Positions 44,210 through 53,588 of a stretch of DNA of 64,000 nt are shown here, piece by piece; the first letter of the stretch is position 1, and every line of letters starts with the position of its first letter. Made by a program: the position numbers and the translations under genes. This DNA comes from Planctomycetota bacterium (lineage in GTDB: Bacteria > Planctomycetota > Planctomycetia > Pirellulales > Pirellulaceae), in the NCBI GenBank assembly GCA_014238905.1, contig JABAAE010000003.1, positions 1 to 64,000 on the forward strand, in the 5' to 3' direction. The notes under the pieces were generated by a model. The model made no database searches. It saw only the letters and a program-made list of their open reading frames with translations, and was not told the DNA's origin.

Positions 44210-46324
44210 TCACTGATCAACAGGTAAAAGCTGTACGGCGTCACCGATGACATAACCGTCGGTGTCTTCATTAGTGATTCGGACCACCGCTACTTCCTCA
44301 AAGGAAAAAACTCCCAATGACCCAAACGGGGCTCGCGTCGGCTTTCGCGTTTGATCGAGGAATCGGGTCACCGTGCCCTTGGAGTGCTTGATAATAATCG
44401 GGACTTTCGAAGCGCGGTTGTCGTGGGGAGTATACGCCACAAGGACCTCGTATTTGCCAGGATTTTCCAATTGGAATCGGTAGCTCAATTCCTGCAATCC
44501 CTTGCCTTGATCACCATCATGCCGGTAAGCCAGACCGACGAAAGGCCCAACCGATCTACTGCTAGTTTCAAAACCGATTCTCTTCGCCTTGGAATCGTCC
44601 AAAACCAGGCCTTTGAACGACCCAACTGGCCGCCCAACAGGCGTGACCACAACCGGACCTTTCCATGCCAAACGCTGATTGTCTTTTTCGAGGGTTGCTT
44701 TTAATTTTTCGTAATCGATGTCTTGCACCGCACAGTCTGCCTCAATGGCATGCATGGCAACGGTTGCACCGGATTGCCCCAATACCATGAAAACCGGTTC
44801 CATACGAATCGATCCAAATGCAATATGTGACGCACTCAGGCAAATCGGAACAATCAAATTCCGGCATTGCTGCCGCTTAGGCAGCAATGCTCCTAAGTCA
44901 ATTGCGTAAGGCGAAAAACCACCGACCTGAACATCACCCTCGTTACGAACAAATCCGTCCTGGTCTACATAACGTTGTACGTTATGGGAATCCATCGTAT
45001 AGGCAGCTAGACCGATCGGACGCTGTGCTTTTTGATGTCCTTGGCAATGATGTTGAGTCATGACTAATTCGCCGACCATGCGTCGGGCCTCTCTGACGTA
45101 CAACTGCTGCTGCCAACCATCCGCCCGCTCGAATTCGTCCTTGCACATTCCCCAGCGGGAGACCTCCCTTCGAATCTTTTCAGGAACCCTATGATGGTTG
45201 GCTAGAGCCCACATCAATCCTTGTTGGTACTCGCGTTGGCGATTGGTTATCTCAGTTCGCTCAGCGTAGCTCGCTTCGGGATAATCATAATTTTGACCAA
45301 TAAAATCCGTCGAAAACCCGTAGTTATTATTGGCATCGGTCTTGCGGTTGGGCATCCGTCCAATGCTCAAAGGAACACGCTTTTCCCCTGCCTCAAAATT
45401 CCGGAACATCAACTCGTAGTTGCGATCGGAATAGGTTGCCGGTTTGCTGAATGGGATACGATTATCAGGGTGATCAGTCATGCACATGCGGAAACAATAT
45501 GCCTGAATTCGCCGGTCGCTTTCACCTTCCTGTCCCGGCCCGGACGGATCAATGCCTGGCAGCAAACCGCTGGCGGCATCGCCTTGGACAATATAGGGAT
45601 CGACTCCAGCTGAAAACTGATGATGCACTGAATGCTCCGTCTGCACACCGTTAAGCGTTTCGCCATAGGCCGAATTGCTTTCCCGGCCTGTTGTGTATTC
45701 GACGCCCGCCGCAGCGAGGAAGTCCCCTTCATAAGTCGCATCGATAAACATCTTGCCTTGGATGGTCCGACCATCTTCGAGCACAATCGATTCGATCCGG
45801 TTCTCTCGCTTGTTAACACCCGACGCCACGGCCCTTCTGTCAAGCCGCGCTTCGAATAAAACTGTGACCTTATGCTCCTCTAAAAATTCTTGCATTATTT
45901 GCAGTGCAGCCGATGGCTCAAAGGTCCACATTGCCTGCTCGTCTTTTCGTGTCTGGCTTTGCCCACCGCTACGATACTCGCTCGCTTTTTGATACCTCCA
46001 GTGATCACTTTTTTCATAGTAGCTTTTGACGCGGCAATAAAATTCACGTGAAATCCCTCCGATGGCTGCCTTATTACCAATATCTGTCTGACCCAATCCT
46101 CCGGTGGTCAATCCACCAAGACGCCGACTGGGTTCGATGAGGATAACCCGACCGTTCATTCGAGCAACTTGAATCGCGGCCGAAATCCCTGCAGAAGTGG
46201 CACCGTAGATAACAACGTCGTACGGGCCTTGGAGTATCGGCGGTTTACCGCTGTCCTGAGCATCGCTGGCAAAAGGAACCGCGATGAACCAAAACAACAT
46301 CAGGTAGATAAAACGACAATTCAT
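44210..46324 (-). CDS. Secreted FAD-dependent oxidoreductase
   Basis: About 704 residues. A signal peptide (MNCRFIYLMLFWFIAVPFASDAQ) starts at the ATG at 46324. YDVVIYGATSAGISAAIQVARMNGRVILIEPSRRLGGLTTGGLG (about 35-78) is the FAD-binding fold of the PF12831 type, where the flavin may be covalently or tightly bound; MFIDATYEGDFLAAAGVEYTTGRES (about 190-215) is the second conserved FAD_oxidored block. A beta-rich C-terminal domain (about 560-700) resembles carbohydrate-binding folds. Such proteins are abundant in planctomycetes; the substrate is unknown. It lies 51 bases after pdxA on the same strand. Confidence 0.85.
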   Translation of the reverse strand: MNCRFIYLMLFWFIAVPFASDAQDSGKPPILQGPYDVVIYGATSAGISAAIQVARMNGRVILIEPSRRLGGLTTGGLGQTDIGNKAAIGGISREFYCRVKSYYEKSDHWRYQKASEYRSGGQSQTRKDEQAMWTFEPSAALQIMQEFLEEHKVTVLFEARLDRRAVASGVNKRENRIESIVLEDGRTIQGKMFIDATYEGDFLAAAGVEYTTGRESNSAYGETLNGVQTEHSVHHQFSAGVDPYIVQGDAASGLLPGIDPSGPGQEGESDRRIQAYCFRMCMTDHPDNRIPFSKPATYSDRNYELMFRNFEAGEKRVPLSIGRMPNRKTDANNNYGFSTDFIGQNYDYPEASYAERTEITNRQREYQQGLMWALANHHRVPEKIRREVSRWGMCKDEFERADGWQQQLYVREARRMVGELVMTQHHCQGHQKAQRPIGLAAYTMDSHNVQRYVDQDGFVRNEGDVQVGGFSPYAIDLGALLPKRQQCRNLIVPICLSASHIAFGSIRMEPVFMVLGQSGATVAMHAIEADCAVQDIDYEKLKATLEKDNQRLAWKGPVVVTPVGRPVGSFKGLVLDDSKAKRIGFETSSRSVGPFVGLAYRHDGDQGKGLQELSYRFQLENPGKYEVLVAYTPHDNRASKVPIIIKHSKGTVTRFLDQTRKPTRAPFGSLGVFSFEEVAVVRITNEDTDGYVIGDAVQLLPVDQ

Positions 46325-46375
46325 AGGCCACCGAATCAAAAAAATAATCGCAACACTAAAATATCTCCCGTCGAT

Positions 46376-47374
46376 CTAGTCGGCAAGTCTCGCAGCCAAC
46401 CTGATGGCTTCCAATAGGCTGGAAACACCGGCAACCCCCTCCCAGGCGATATCACAAGCGGTGCCATGGTCCACCGAGGTACGGAGCACTGGAAGTCCTA
46501 ACGTAATATTGACGGCGTCTTCAAAAGCGAGTGCCTTGAGAGGTATATGTCCCTGATCATGGTACATACAAATATAACCGTCCGTTTTACATCGTCTATC
46601 AGCTAGAAAAGCCGTGTCAGGTGGCAAAGGACCATCGATGACGATCTCCCTTTCCCTTGCCCAATCGACCGCCGGTTGAATGAGACGTTCTTCTTCCAGG
46701 TTGCCAAAAAGGCCATTCTCGCCCCCATGGGGATTCAAGGAGCAACAACAAAGGCGCACTGCACGTCCCCGAATTTTGCAAAGGGCATCATGGGTCAATT
46801 GAATGGTTTTGGTAATCCGGTCGATGGATAATAGATCTGGCACCTCATGATAGCCGACATGAGTGGTTACAAATCCGCATGAGATTGTTTCGCTGGTCAG
46901 CATCATGCAATAATCCTGACTATCTACCCGACTGGCTAGAATTTCGGTATGGCCAGGAAAACAGTAGCCCGCTTGATTGATTGCCTCCTTATGAATTGGA
47001 CAGGTGGCAATCGCATCCACCCTCCCGTCCATCGCCGCCGAAATAGCAGCGTCAAAATACTGAAACGACGCCCGACCCGTCGTCGCGTTGACTACCCGTG
47101 GCTGAAAGTCATGCATCTGAATCGCATTAAAATCAACGACGGTGGGTCGATCCGGTTGGGCGACTGAACGATCCACCCATTGGCGGTACCCCAAAACGGT
47201 CGCTGGCAACGGCAGTTTCAAGCGAGTCGCGACCGATTTTAAGACTGAAATGTCACCCAGGATGACAGGAGAACAGATCGATTCAATGGACGGTTCAGCA
47301 AGTGCCTTTAGTGCCAATTCAGGCCCCACACCGGCGGGATCGCCCATCGTGATCGCAATGATTGGTTTGTTCAT
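46376..47374 (-). CDS. pdxA: 4-hydroxythreonine-4-phosphate dehydrogenase
   Basis: An NAD-dependent enzyme of the DXP-dependent pyridoxal phosphate pathway. The start at 47374 gives MNKPIIAITMGDPAGVGPELALKAL, the family N terminus. Metal-binding His residues appear in CFPGHTEILA (about residue 135), LNPHGGENGLFG (about 208) and MYHDQGHIPLKALAF (about 270). About 332 residues is normal. The longer upstream frame overlaps panB and is not needed. panB lies 34 bases upstream on the same strand, so two coenzyme-synthesis genes look co-transcribed. Confidence 0.93.
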   Translation of the reverse strand: MNKPIIAITMGDPAGVGPELALKALAEPSIESICSPVILGDISVLKSVATRLKLPLPATVLGYRQWVDRSVAQPDRPTVVDFNAIQMHDFQPRVVNATTGRASFQYFDAAISAAMDGRVDAIATCPIHKEAINQAGYCFPGHTEILASRVDSQDYCMMLTSETISCGFVTTHVGYHEVPDLLSIDRITKTIQLTHDALCKIRGRAVRLCCCSLNPHGGENGLFGNLEEERLIQPAVDWAREREIVIDGPLPPDTAFLADRRCKTDGYICMYHDQGHIPLKALAFEDAVNITLGLPVLRTSVDHGTACDIAWEGVAGVSSLLEAIRLAARLAD

Positions 47375-47408
47375 CAAATTAAACGCCGAATTGCCACCGT
47401 GAGAAACG

Positions 47409-48209
47409 CTACTTAAAAGAATGTTCGTCACCAGGGAAGGTGCCATTTTTGACATCACTGCAGTATTCACTGGCAGCGTTACGAATCACCGTTGAAAGAT
47501 CCGCATACTGTTTGACAAATCTGGGCACGTAGTCACAGGGTAACCCCAGTAAGTCATTGACCACCAAGACCTGCCCATCGCAGTGCGGTCCTGCTCCGAT
47601 TCCAATCGTTGGGATTTTTAGATGATTGGTTACTTTTTGGGCAAAGTCAGCGGGAATGCACTCCAACAACAGCCCAAATGCTCCAGCAGATTCAGCAGCC
47701 TTGGCATCTTCCAATAAAAGGTCTTCGTCACGCTGCACTTTATAGCCGCCCATGGTATGGATACTTTGGGGTCGGAGGCCAACGTGAGCCATGACCGGTA
47801 TTCCGGCCGACACCAAGGCTTGGATGACCTCTGCCTGATCCGCACCGCCCTCCAATTTGACAGCCTGACATCTTGTTTCTTTCAAAACCCGACCAGCCAT
47901 CTCAATTGTCTTATGGACGCCGAGGTGATTTGTCGGGAACGGTAAATCAACGATAGTAAGTGCTCTGGAGACCGCCCTCCCTACCATCTCCGCATGGTAG
48001 ATCATCTCATCCAGAGTCACCGGAAGAGTAGTGTCGTGACCTTGCACCACCATCGCCATACTGTCGCCCACAAGAATGGTATCGACACCCGCGTCGTCCA
48101 ACATCGAGGCCATCGTGTAATCGTATGCCGTCAGCATCGATATTTTATGACCCTCGGCCTTCATTTGAGAAAACTTGGGAACGGTGATTCGATTCGTTTT
48201 ATTTGACAT
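47409..48209 (-). CDS. panB: 3-methyl-2-oxobutanoate hydroxymethyltransferase
   Basis: Transfers a hydroxymethyl group from methylene-tetrahydrofolate to alpha-ketoisovalerate, the first step to pantothenate. ISMLTAYDYTMA (about 22-33), VGDSMAMVVQGHDTTLPVTLDEM (about 47-69) and VMAHVGLRPQS (about 136-146) are the conserved TIM-barrel motifs, with Mg ligands Asp48 and Asp87 and Glu119 in KLEGG. Length 266 is usual. First gene of the panB-pdxA pair. Confidence 0.95.
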   Translation of the reverse strand: MSNKTNRITVPKFSQMKAEGHKISMLTAYDYTMASMLDDAGVDTILVGDSMAMVVQGHDTTLPVTLDEMIYHAEMVGRAVSRALTIVDLPFPTNHLGVHKTIEMAGRVLKETRCQAVKLEGGADQAEVIQALVSAGIPVMAHVGLRPQSIHTMGGYKVQRDEDLLLEDAKAAESAGAFGLLLECIPADFAQKVTNHLKIPTIGIGAGPHCDGQVLVVNDLLGLPCDYVPRFVKQYADLSTVIRNAASEYCSDVKNGTFPGDEHSFK

Positions 48210-48455
48210 TCTATGTGGCCCGCTGAGTCCGGGAGGTCGAAAAACCTCAGTCCAGGTTTTGAAACAAAAATGACGCCCGAGCCATTAGTTTAGACTTTGT
48301 TTGTAAAACAAAAAGGCTCCACCACCAGTATCCAACCGGGTAACCAACGAAAGATCCCGTTATTTTGGAACTTCAGTGATATTGAACAGCCTCTTTTTTG
48401 GAATGGCAGTCGAATTCAAGCTCAGCAATGACGGAAAATCGATGTCGCTAATCAC

Positions 48456-48917
48456 TCAACTCAAATTCGTTCCTGCGGACCGGCACCGCCGTTCTCCTTG
48501 GCAATTGGAGCAAGGCTGACCTGACTGATCGCTCAAGCAGAACTGCAGACGATCCACCATGACATCAACCAGCAATTCGTGGGCCCCCAGCGGAGAGGTG
48601 ACCAGGTAACCAATATCTCCGAATTTTCGGGAAGCGGCCGCTGCAAGACGGGGAAGATCATCCTGCCAATGGCGACCAGGAAGCAGGAAGAAAGGGCAGA
48701 CGACGATCGATTGGACCTTCTGGTCGATGCATCTCCCGAACGCCTGTTCAATGGACGGATCGGCAAGCTCCATATGTGCGGCTTGGACGACCTTGAATTT
48801 TGTTCTTTCCCGGAAAATGGTGACAAAATGATCCAGCAAGTCATTGCTCTCCTGACGTCTGGACCCATGGTCCACAATCACGATCCCTGCTGTCTGAAGT
48901 TCCAAAATTGGACTCAC
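48456..48917 (-). CDS. CbiX/SirB-type chelatase with C-terminal Cys motif
   Basis: 153 residues, a single chelatase domain. VIVDHGSRRQESNDLL (about 13-28) has the metal-binding His, VQAAHMELADPSIEQAF (about 44-60) and VVCPFFLLPGRHWQDDLP (about 72-89) the second His region of sirohydrochlorin chelatases. The C terminus ends with CSNCQGERRC, a CxxCx5C motif that could bind a metal or Fe-S cluster. It inserts iron (sirohaem) or cobalt into sirohydrochlorin. The start is GTG, overlapping the hemH stop as GTGA, so translation is coupled to hemH. Confidence 0.85.
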   Translation of the reverse strand: MSPILELQTAGIVIVDHGSRRQESNDLLDHFVTIFRERTKFKVVQAAHMELADPSIEQAFGRCIDQKVQSIVVCPFFLLPGRHWQDDLPRLAAAASRKFGDIGYLVTSPLGAHELLVDVMVDRLQFCLSDQSGQPCSNCQGERRCRSAGTNLS

Positions 48918-49996
48918 TCTTTGGTCCGATCATCAAGGGAAGAACCGGCAGCGTTTCCGGAAACATTCGTTTCTGGCCGTTTACCAGCCGAATCTGGGCG
49001 ACCGGAAGGACAACAGTTTTCTGGACAAACATCATGACTGGGTCCCATCTCACCCAGCGCCAGTCGAACGGGATCATCATTCAGACGCTCTTCAATCAAC
49101 TCCCGAATCATGGCGACAAATCGAGGGTGAGTTCCCACCGTTTCCACTCGAATCATGGGTAAATTCAATTTTTCACAGAGTTCCTTGGCTTCTGTATCAA
49201 GATCGAAAAGCACTTCCATATGATCGGAAATGAATCCAATGGGAGCGATGACTACACCGCCAAGGGATTCTTTCTGGTCCAACTCCTTTAGCCTGTCGCA
49301 TATATCGGGCTCCAACCAAGGATGATGTGGAGAGCCACTTCGACTTTGAAAAACAAGCTCCCAGTTGTCGTGGCCGATTTGCAGAGCCACCAATCGACAA
49401 GCTTCAAGTAACTGTTCCTGATACCTGCTTCCATTGGCCATCCCCAGCGGAATCGAGTGCGCGGTAAAGAGGATGCGGACTTCAGACCGATCCGGAAATT
49501 GGCACAGAGCGGAATCGACTTTCTCAGAAAACGGCTCGACAAACCCTGGGTGATTATAAAACACTCGAATCTTGTCAAAGTGAAGAGAATCAGAATCGGT
49601 CGCCGCACAAGCCGCATAAACATTTTCTCTATATTGACGACATCCCGAATAACAGCTGAAAGCAGAGGTCATGAACATCAGTCCTCTACGGCAACCATCG
49701 GCCTTCATTTGGGCGACGGTCTCTGGAAGAAGCGGATCCCAGTTACGATTCCCCCAGTAAATGGGTAAGTTCAAATCATGACTGCCAAGCTCAACTTTTA
49801 AGGCCTCAATTAATCTTCGGTTCTGCTCGTTGATCGGGCTAACACCACCAAAATGATGGTAATGCTCTGAGACTTCAAGCAGACGCTCCCTGGGAACATT
49901 CTTGCCCCGTAACACGTTTTCCAGAAACGGCATCACATCGTCAGGCCCTTCTGGCCCGCCAAAAGAGACAAAAAGTAATGAATCATATTTTTGCAT
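48914..49996 (-). CDS. hemH: Ferrochelatase
   Basis: Inserts ferrous iron into protoporphyrin IX (or coproporphyrin III). MQKYDSLLFVSFGGPEGPDDVMPFL marks the start at 49996; a longer frame to 50125 is not supported. FTAHSIPLGMANG (about residue 190) holds the catalytic His, and VVIAPIGFISDHMEVLFDLDTEA (about 265-287) the conserved Glu region. Length about 360. The C terminus has DVCPENCCP, a CxxxCC cluster reminiscent of ferrochelatases with a [2Fe-2S] centre, though a fourth ligand is not obvious. It overlaps the CbiX/SirB gene by four bases. Confidence 0.93.
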   Translation of the reverse strand: MQKYDSLLFVSFGGPEGPDDVMPFLENVLRGKNVPRERLLEVSEHYHHFGGVSPINEQNRRLIEALKVELGSHDLNLPIYWGNRNWDPLLPETVAQMKADGCRRGLMFMTSAFSCYSGCRQYRENVYAACAATDSDSLHFDKIRVFYNHPGFVEPFSEKVDSALCQFPDRSEVRILFTAHSIPLGMANGSRYQEQLLEACRLVALQIGHDNWELVFQSRSGSPHHPWLEPDICDRLKELDQKESLGGVVIAPIGFISDHMEVLFDLDTEAKELCEKLNLPMIRVETVGTHPRFVAMIRELIEERLNDDPVRLALGEMGPSHDVCPENCCPSGRPDSAGKRPETNVSGNAAGSSLDDRTKE

Positions 49997-50306
49997 TACG
50001 AGTTTTTTCGAGTTTCTATTTAGAGAATTGCGATTGGATTTTGAGAAACTAATTTTTGCGGTTTTAACGGGGAAGCACAACGGTCCAACTTGGGGACGGT
50101 GAGAGAAACCGTAAAAACCGATCACAAATCACCAACATTTCATACGAGAGTCAAGAACGGTTACAATGATTGTGGCAAACCGGGTGACCCGTCCATCATC
50201 TCCTCGATCCGGCACCGTTCCCATTTGCCCGCGACCATTGGTCGACCCCAAGCTAAAACAACGATCTGATATAGCTTTTTTTCAGACCCATTCGATTTGA
50301 TCCGCC
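49997..50306. other. Divergent intergenic region hemH / PqqB-like gene
   Basis: No gene seen. It should carry promoters for the hemH operon and the PqqB-like gene; no operator or hairpin was identified. Confidence 0.6.
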
Positions 50307-51266
50307 ATGCCTTTTAACCGCCTCCAAATACTTCTGTTTATCGCATGTCTCCATTCTCTGTCATGGAATGATTCGGCCATCAATAGAGTACATGCCCAAG
50401 AGGTGACCGTGGTCATTCTGGGCAATGCCCAAGACGCGGGATTTCCCCAAGCAAACTGTCGCAAGGACTGCTGCAAAAGGGCTTGGCAGACCCCATCCGA
50501 TCGCCGATTTGCAACCTGCATCGCTATTCTCGATGCCAAAGCGGGCAAGCGTTTTTTATTCGAATGCACGCCGCATTTCCCCGATCAATTGCATCTTCTG
50601 AATCGGATTTCCACCGAGCAAGGTCTTCCCACCGAGACTCTAGATGGCATTTTTCTGACCCACGCACATATCGGACATTATGCAGGACTGGTTCATCTGG
50701 GCCGTGAGGTTATGGGAACCAAATCGGTACCCGTCCATGTCATGCCACGGATGCGAAACTTCTTGATCTCCAACGGTCCCTGGAGCCAACTTGTACAACT
50801 CAAAAACATCACGCTGCACAAACTATTGGATCGGACAGAAAAGCAAATGGGAAACATCAGGGTGACGCCAATCCTCGTGCCTCATCGGGACGAGTTTTCG
50901 GAAACCGTTGGATTTCGAGTGCAGGGCCCCAACCGCTCATTGCTATTTTTGCCAGACATCGATAAGTGGGAAAAGTGGAACCTCAACATCAATAAAGAAA
51001 TTGCAAAAGTGGACATCGCGTTGGTCGACGGCACTTTTTTTGGGGAAGGCGAGCTTCCCGGACGTAACATGAAAGAAATCCCCCATCCCTTTATTCAAGA
51101 AAGCCTTCAACGGTTTGAAGATTTACCCGGAAGCGAAAAAGAAAAAATCCATTTCATTCACTTTAACCACACCAATCCGGTACTGCAGAATGGCAGTTCC
51201 GCCAGAAAAAAGATCTTGGACGCCGGTTTTCGAATAGCTCGACAAGCCCAAACGATTCGTCTGTAG
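50307..51266 (+). CDS. Secreted PqqB-like metallo-beta-lactamase-fold hydrolase
   Basis: 319 residues with an N-terminal hydrophobic segment and HAQE cleavage site near residue 31. VTVVILGNAQDAGFPQANC is the PqqB-type opening, with two Cys pairs following. FLTHAHIGHYAGLVHLG (about 112-128) is the metal motif, but the Asp of HxHxDH is Gly. LVPHRDEFSETVGFRV, LLFLPDIDKW and FIHFNHTNP complete the fold. PqqB hydroxylates a tyrosine in PQQ biogenesis, but it is cytoplasmic and no pqqACDE is seen, so a periplasmic hydrolase or lyase role is more likely here. Confidence 0.8.
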   Translation: MPFNRLQILLFIACLHSLSWNDSAINRVHAQEVTVVILGNAQDAGFPQANCRKDCCKRAWQTPSDRRFATCIAILDAKAGKRFLFECTPHFPDQLHLLNRISTEQGLPTETLDGIFLTHAHIGHYAGLVHLGREVMGTKSVPVHVMPRMRNFLISNGPWSQLVQLKNITLHKLLDRTEKQMGNIRVTPILVPHRDEFSETVGFRVQGPNRSLLFLPDIDKWEKWNLNINKEIAKVDIALVDGTFFGEGELPGRNMKEIPHPFIQESLQRFEDLPGSEKEKIHFIHFNHTNPVLQNGSSARKKILDAGFRIARQAQTIRL

Positions 51267-51442
51267 GCGAGGCCTGGTTTGGCGACCAAATCGTTGCTCG
51301 ATTCTCAGGCGAGTGTAAGCTAAACGGTCGGCGTGAAATTGGTTCTGTTTTTTCAAAAACCTGATCGCGACCTGCTTGAACCTGACCAGGGTGGCAATGC
51401 CGATGCAAGTCGCATTGCAGCCCATGTACCGGGGAGGAAAAA

Positions 51443-51991
51443 ATGTCCGACATCATTTTCGAGAGCAGTCTAAAGATCGTGGTGTTCGGTCTTTTTCTCG
51501 CCATTCCATTTTTTCTCATGGCTCATCATTTTCGAAATCGCTACCTTTGGATAACCGCATTTTGCATTAGCGGTTTGACCCTTGCGGGTGTGATCGTCGA
51601 ACGGTTAGTAGAAACCCCGCGCGAGCAGGTCGCTCGCACTCTCAGCGAATTGGCACAGGTGGTCGAAAACAATGACAATGAAAAGCTCGTCCAGTTCATC
51701 TCCAATTCAAAGCCAGACACCCAATCGAGGGCCGTTTATGAAATGCAAAACTATGACTTCGCAATCTGTCAAACCATGATGATCCATGACATAAAAATCG
51801 ATCCTGACAACCCCGATCTGGCTAGTGCCGATTTCATGGTCCGATTTCAACTTGGAATTAATGGAAACGCCGCTGGTGGATTCAGGGACGTTGTTTTAAC
51901 TTTTAAAAAAGAAGGCAAAGATTGGCGGATTGTTGAATATGCGCATTTTAACCCCGCCAATCGATCTGAACGCAGTGGATGGCTGTTTTAA
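51443..51991 (+). CDS. Membrane-anchored NTF2/SnoaL-like protein, function unknown
   Basis: 182 residues. Two hydrophobic helices (about 9-27 and 33-50) form an N-terminal anchor. The rest is a soluble domain: helical EQVARTLSELAQVVENNDNEKLVQFIS, then beta strands including DFMVRFQLGIN and DVVLTFKKEGKDWRIVEYAHF. That helix-then-sheet order and the closing tryptophan strand suggest a cystatin- or NTF2-like fold. GGGGAGGA lies just upstream of the ATG. Not assigned to a family. Confidence 0.7.
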   Translation: MSDIIFESSLKIVVFGLFLAIPFFLMAHHFRNRYLWITAFCISGLTLAGVIVERLVETPREQVARTLSELAQVVENNDNEKLVQFISNSKPDTQSRAVYEMQNYDFAICQTMMIHDIKIDPDNPDLASADFMVRFQLGINGNAAGGFRDVVLTFKKEGKDWRIVEYAHFNPANRSERSGWLF

Positions 51992-52137
51992 ACCCATTGA
52001 GCCAATGGATAATGAGAGTCGTTTCCGGCAGGCGTATTTTTTTGCAAAACAAGGTGGTCTCCTTCAGGATCTCGGCGTAGCCGGCAACACAGGAAATCAG
52101 TTTTTCCCCGGTCGCTGCACTGAACGCCCAAGTGCCA

Positions 52138-53562
52138 TCACGATACGCCAAGATCGCGTATCAATTTTCCCCCTGCATTCTCACCACTTTGCACACAGGC
52201 TGGAATTCCGACCCCTGTATAGGATTTACCGGCAATCTCTAGATGAGGCAGTTCACTGATCGCCTGACCGATTTCATCAATCCGTTCTTCGTGCCCGACA
52301 TGATACTGAGGCATCGATTCATTCCAGCGAATCACAGTTTCAAATCTGGGACGCCCTTTGGCCCCCAGCAGATCAAACAGATCCTCCCTTACCCGCCGAC
52401 CCAGTTCTTGGTCGGTTGCTGCTAGTAAATGTCCCTGACAGGCTCCACCAACAAACGAACGGATGAGAACTTGGTCTGTAGGGGACCTTCCCGGAAATTT
52501 AACGCTGGAAAAACTTCCCGCCAGAATCGTCCGATTTTCTGTCAGGGGAACCACAAACCCAAATCCGTCCAATGCATGCTGGATCTGCTGCCGCATCCAT
52601 CCCTGAACGACAATCGCCGAACTTGCACATTCAATCCCGTTCAACAGTTCACCCAAGCGGCCGTTGACACCCGATAACAAGTGACCTGCGACATGGCCCG
52701 GAACCGCGATCAGGACACCATCGAAATGGGTCTCTTGGTTTTTTGTTGTAATTTTCCAGCCGGAATCCAGTGGTTCCAGACGCTGGATCGGGGACTCGAA
52801 ATGAACCTTGGTGTTAACAATTCGGTCTGCCAGCGTTTGGATGAGGGTTTGCAATCCGTCGGCCGGGGCAACAAATAAATTGTACCTCGCTCCGCTGGTT
52901 ACTTTGGTTCCCGGTCGGCCGGGAACCGCACCGCATTCCCCCGATTGTCTGGCCTTCGCTTGAAGGGCTCCAATCACGCTACCAAACCTCGCTTCCATTT
53001 CCAGGTATTGCGGTAAAGTCGCCTGGAGGCTCAGCTTTTTTGGATCGGCGGTGTAAATGCCTCCCACCAGTGGCTGAAAAATCTTTTCATATGCCTCCAA
53101 TCCAAATCGACGTACCGCGAAGCTACGGAGTGACTCGTCCCCAAGATTTTCCCTCGGTGGAACATCGACTTCCTCCAGGAAACGTTTTTTTCCAGCCACC
53201 GACAGTAAGGGAGTCGATCGAATCGATTCGAGATTCGATGGGCTCATAAGATTAAGCCCCTCGGGAATGGGTACCAGACGATTCGCTTGTGCAATGAACG
53301 CCCTTTGGTATTCCTGCCGAGTACCAATCAAGGCAGTGCCCAAACCGAGCCGGTGGCAAAGGTCTTTTGCAGCCGGTTCCTTGGTGGTGAACATATCTGC
53401 CGATCGCTCTACGAGGCATCCAGCGACTTGATCGGTCTGCAGCACACCTCCAACACGAGAAGTCGCCTCAAAAAGTTCGACCTCCACCGATGGAGCCAAT
53501 TCGAGCAAACGATGTGCTGCGGCAAGCCCCGTAATTCCACCCCCAACAATCGCAACTCTCAT
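52138..53562 (-). CDS. hemG: Protoporphyrinogen/coproporphyrinogen oxidase (HemY type)
   Basis: A flavoprotein oxidising a porphyrinogen to the porphyrin for haem. VAIVGGGITGLAAAHRLLE (about 3-21) is the FAD-binding loop; VLQTDQVAGCLVERSADMF and a mid-chain QPLVGGIYTADPKKLS (about 165-180) are typical of the HemY/PPO family. The C-terminal block GVGIPACVQSGENAGGKLI (about 450) contacts FAD. Length 474 residues fits. It follows the intradiol dioxygenase gene by 26 bases. Together with hemH it makes two late haem steps within 5 kb; a hemY/hemG synonym is a naming choice. Confidence 0.92.
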   Translation of the reverse strand: MRVAIVGGGITGLAAAHRLLELAPSVEVELFEATSRVGGVLQTDQVAGCLVERSADMFTTKEPAAKDLCHRLGLGTALIGTRQEYQRAFIAQANRLVPIPEGLNLMSPSNLESIRSTPLLSVAGKKRFLEEVDVPPRENLGDESLRSFAVRRFGLEAYEKIFQPLVGGIYTADPKKLSLQATLPQYLEMEARFGSVIGALQAKARQSGECGAVPGRPGTKVTSGARYNLFVAPADGLQTLIQTLADRIVNTKVHFESPIQRLEPLDSGWKITTKNQETHFDGVLIAVPGHVAGHLLSGVNGRLGELLNGIECASSAIVVQGWMRQQIQHALDGFGFVVPLTENRTILAGSFSSVKFPGRSPTDQVLIRSFVGGACQGHLLAATDQELGRRVREDLFDLLGAKGRPRFETVIRWNESMPQYHVGHEERIDEIGQAISELPHLEIAGKSYTGVGIPACVQSGENAGGKLIRDLGVS

Positions 53563-53588
53563 GGCAGATTGACTTACTTCCTCAAGGA

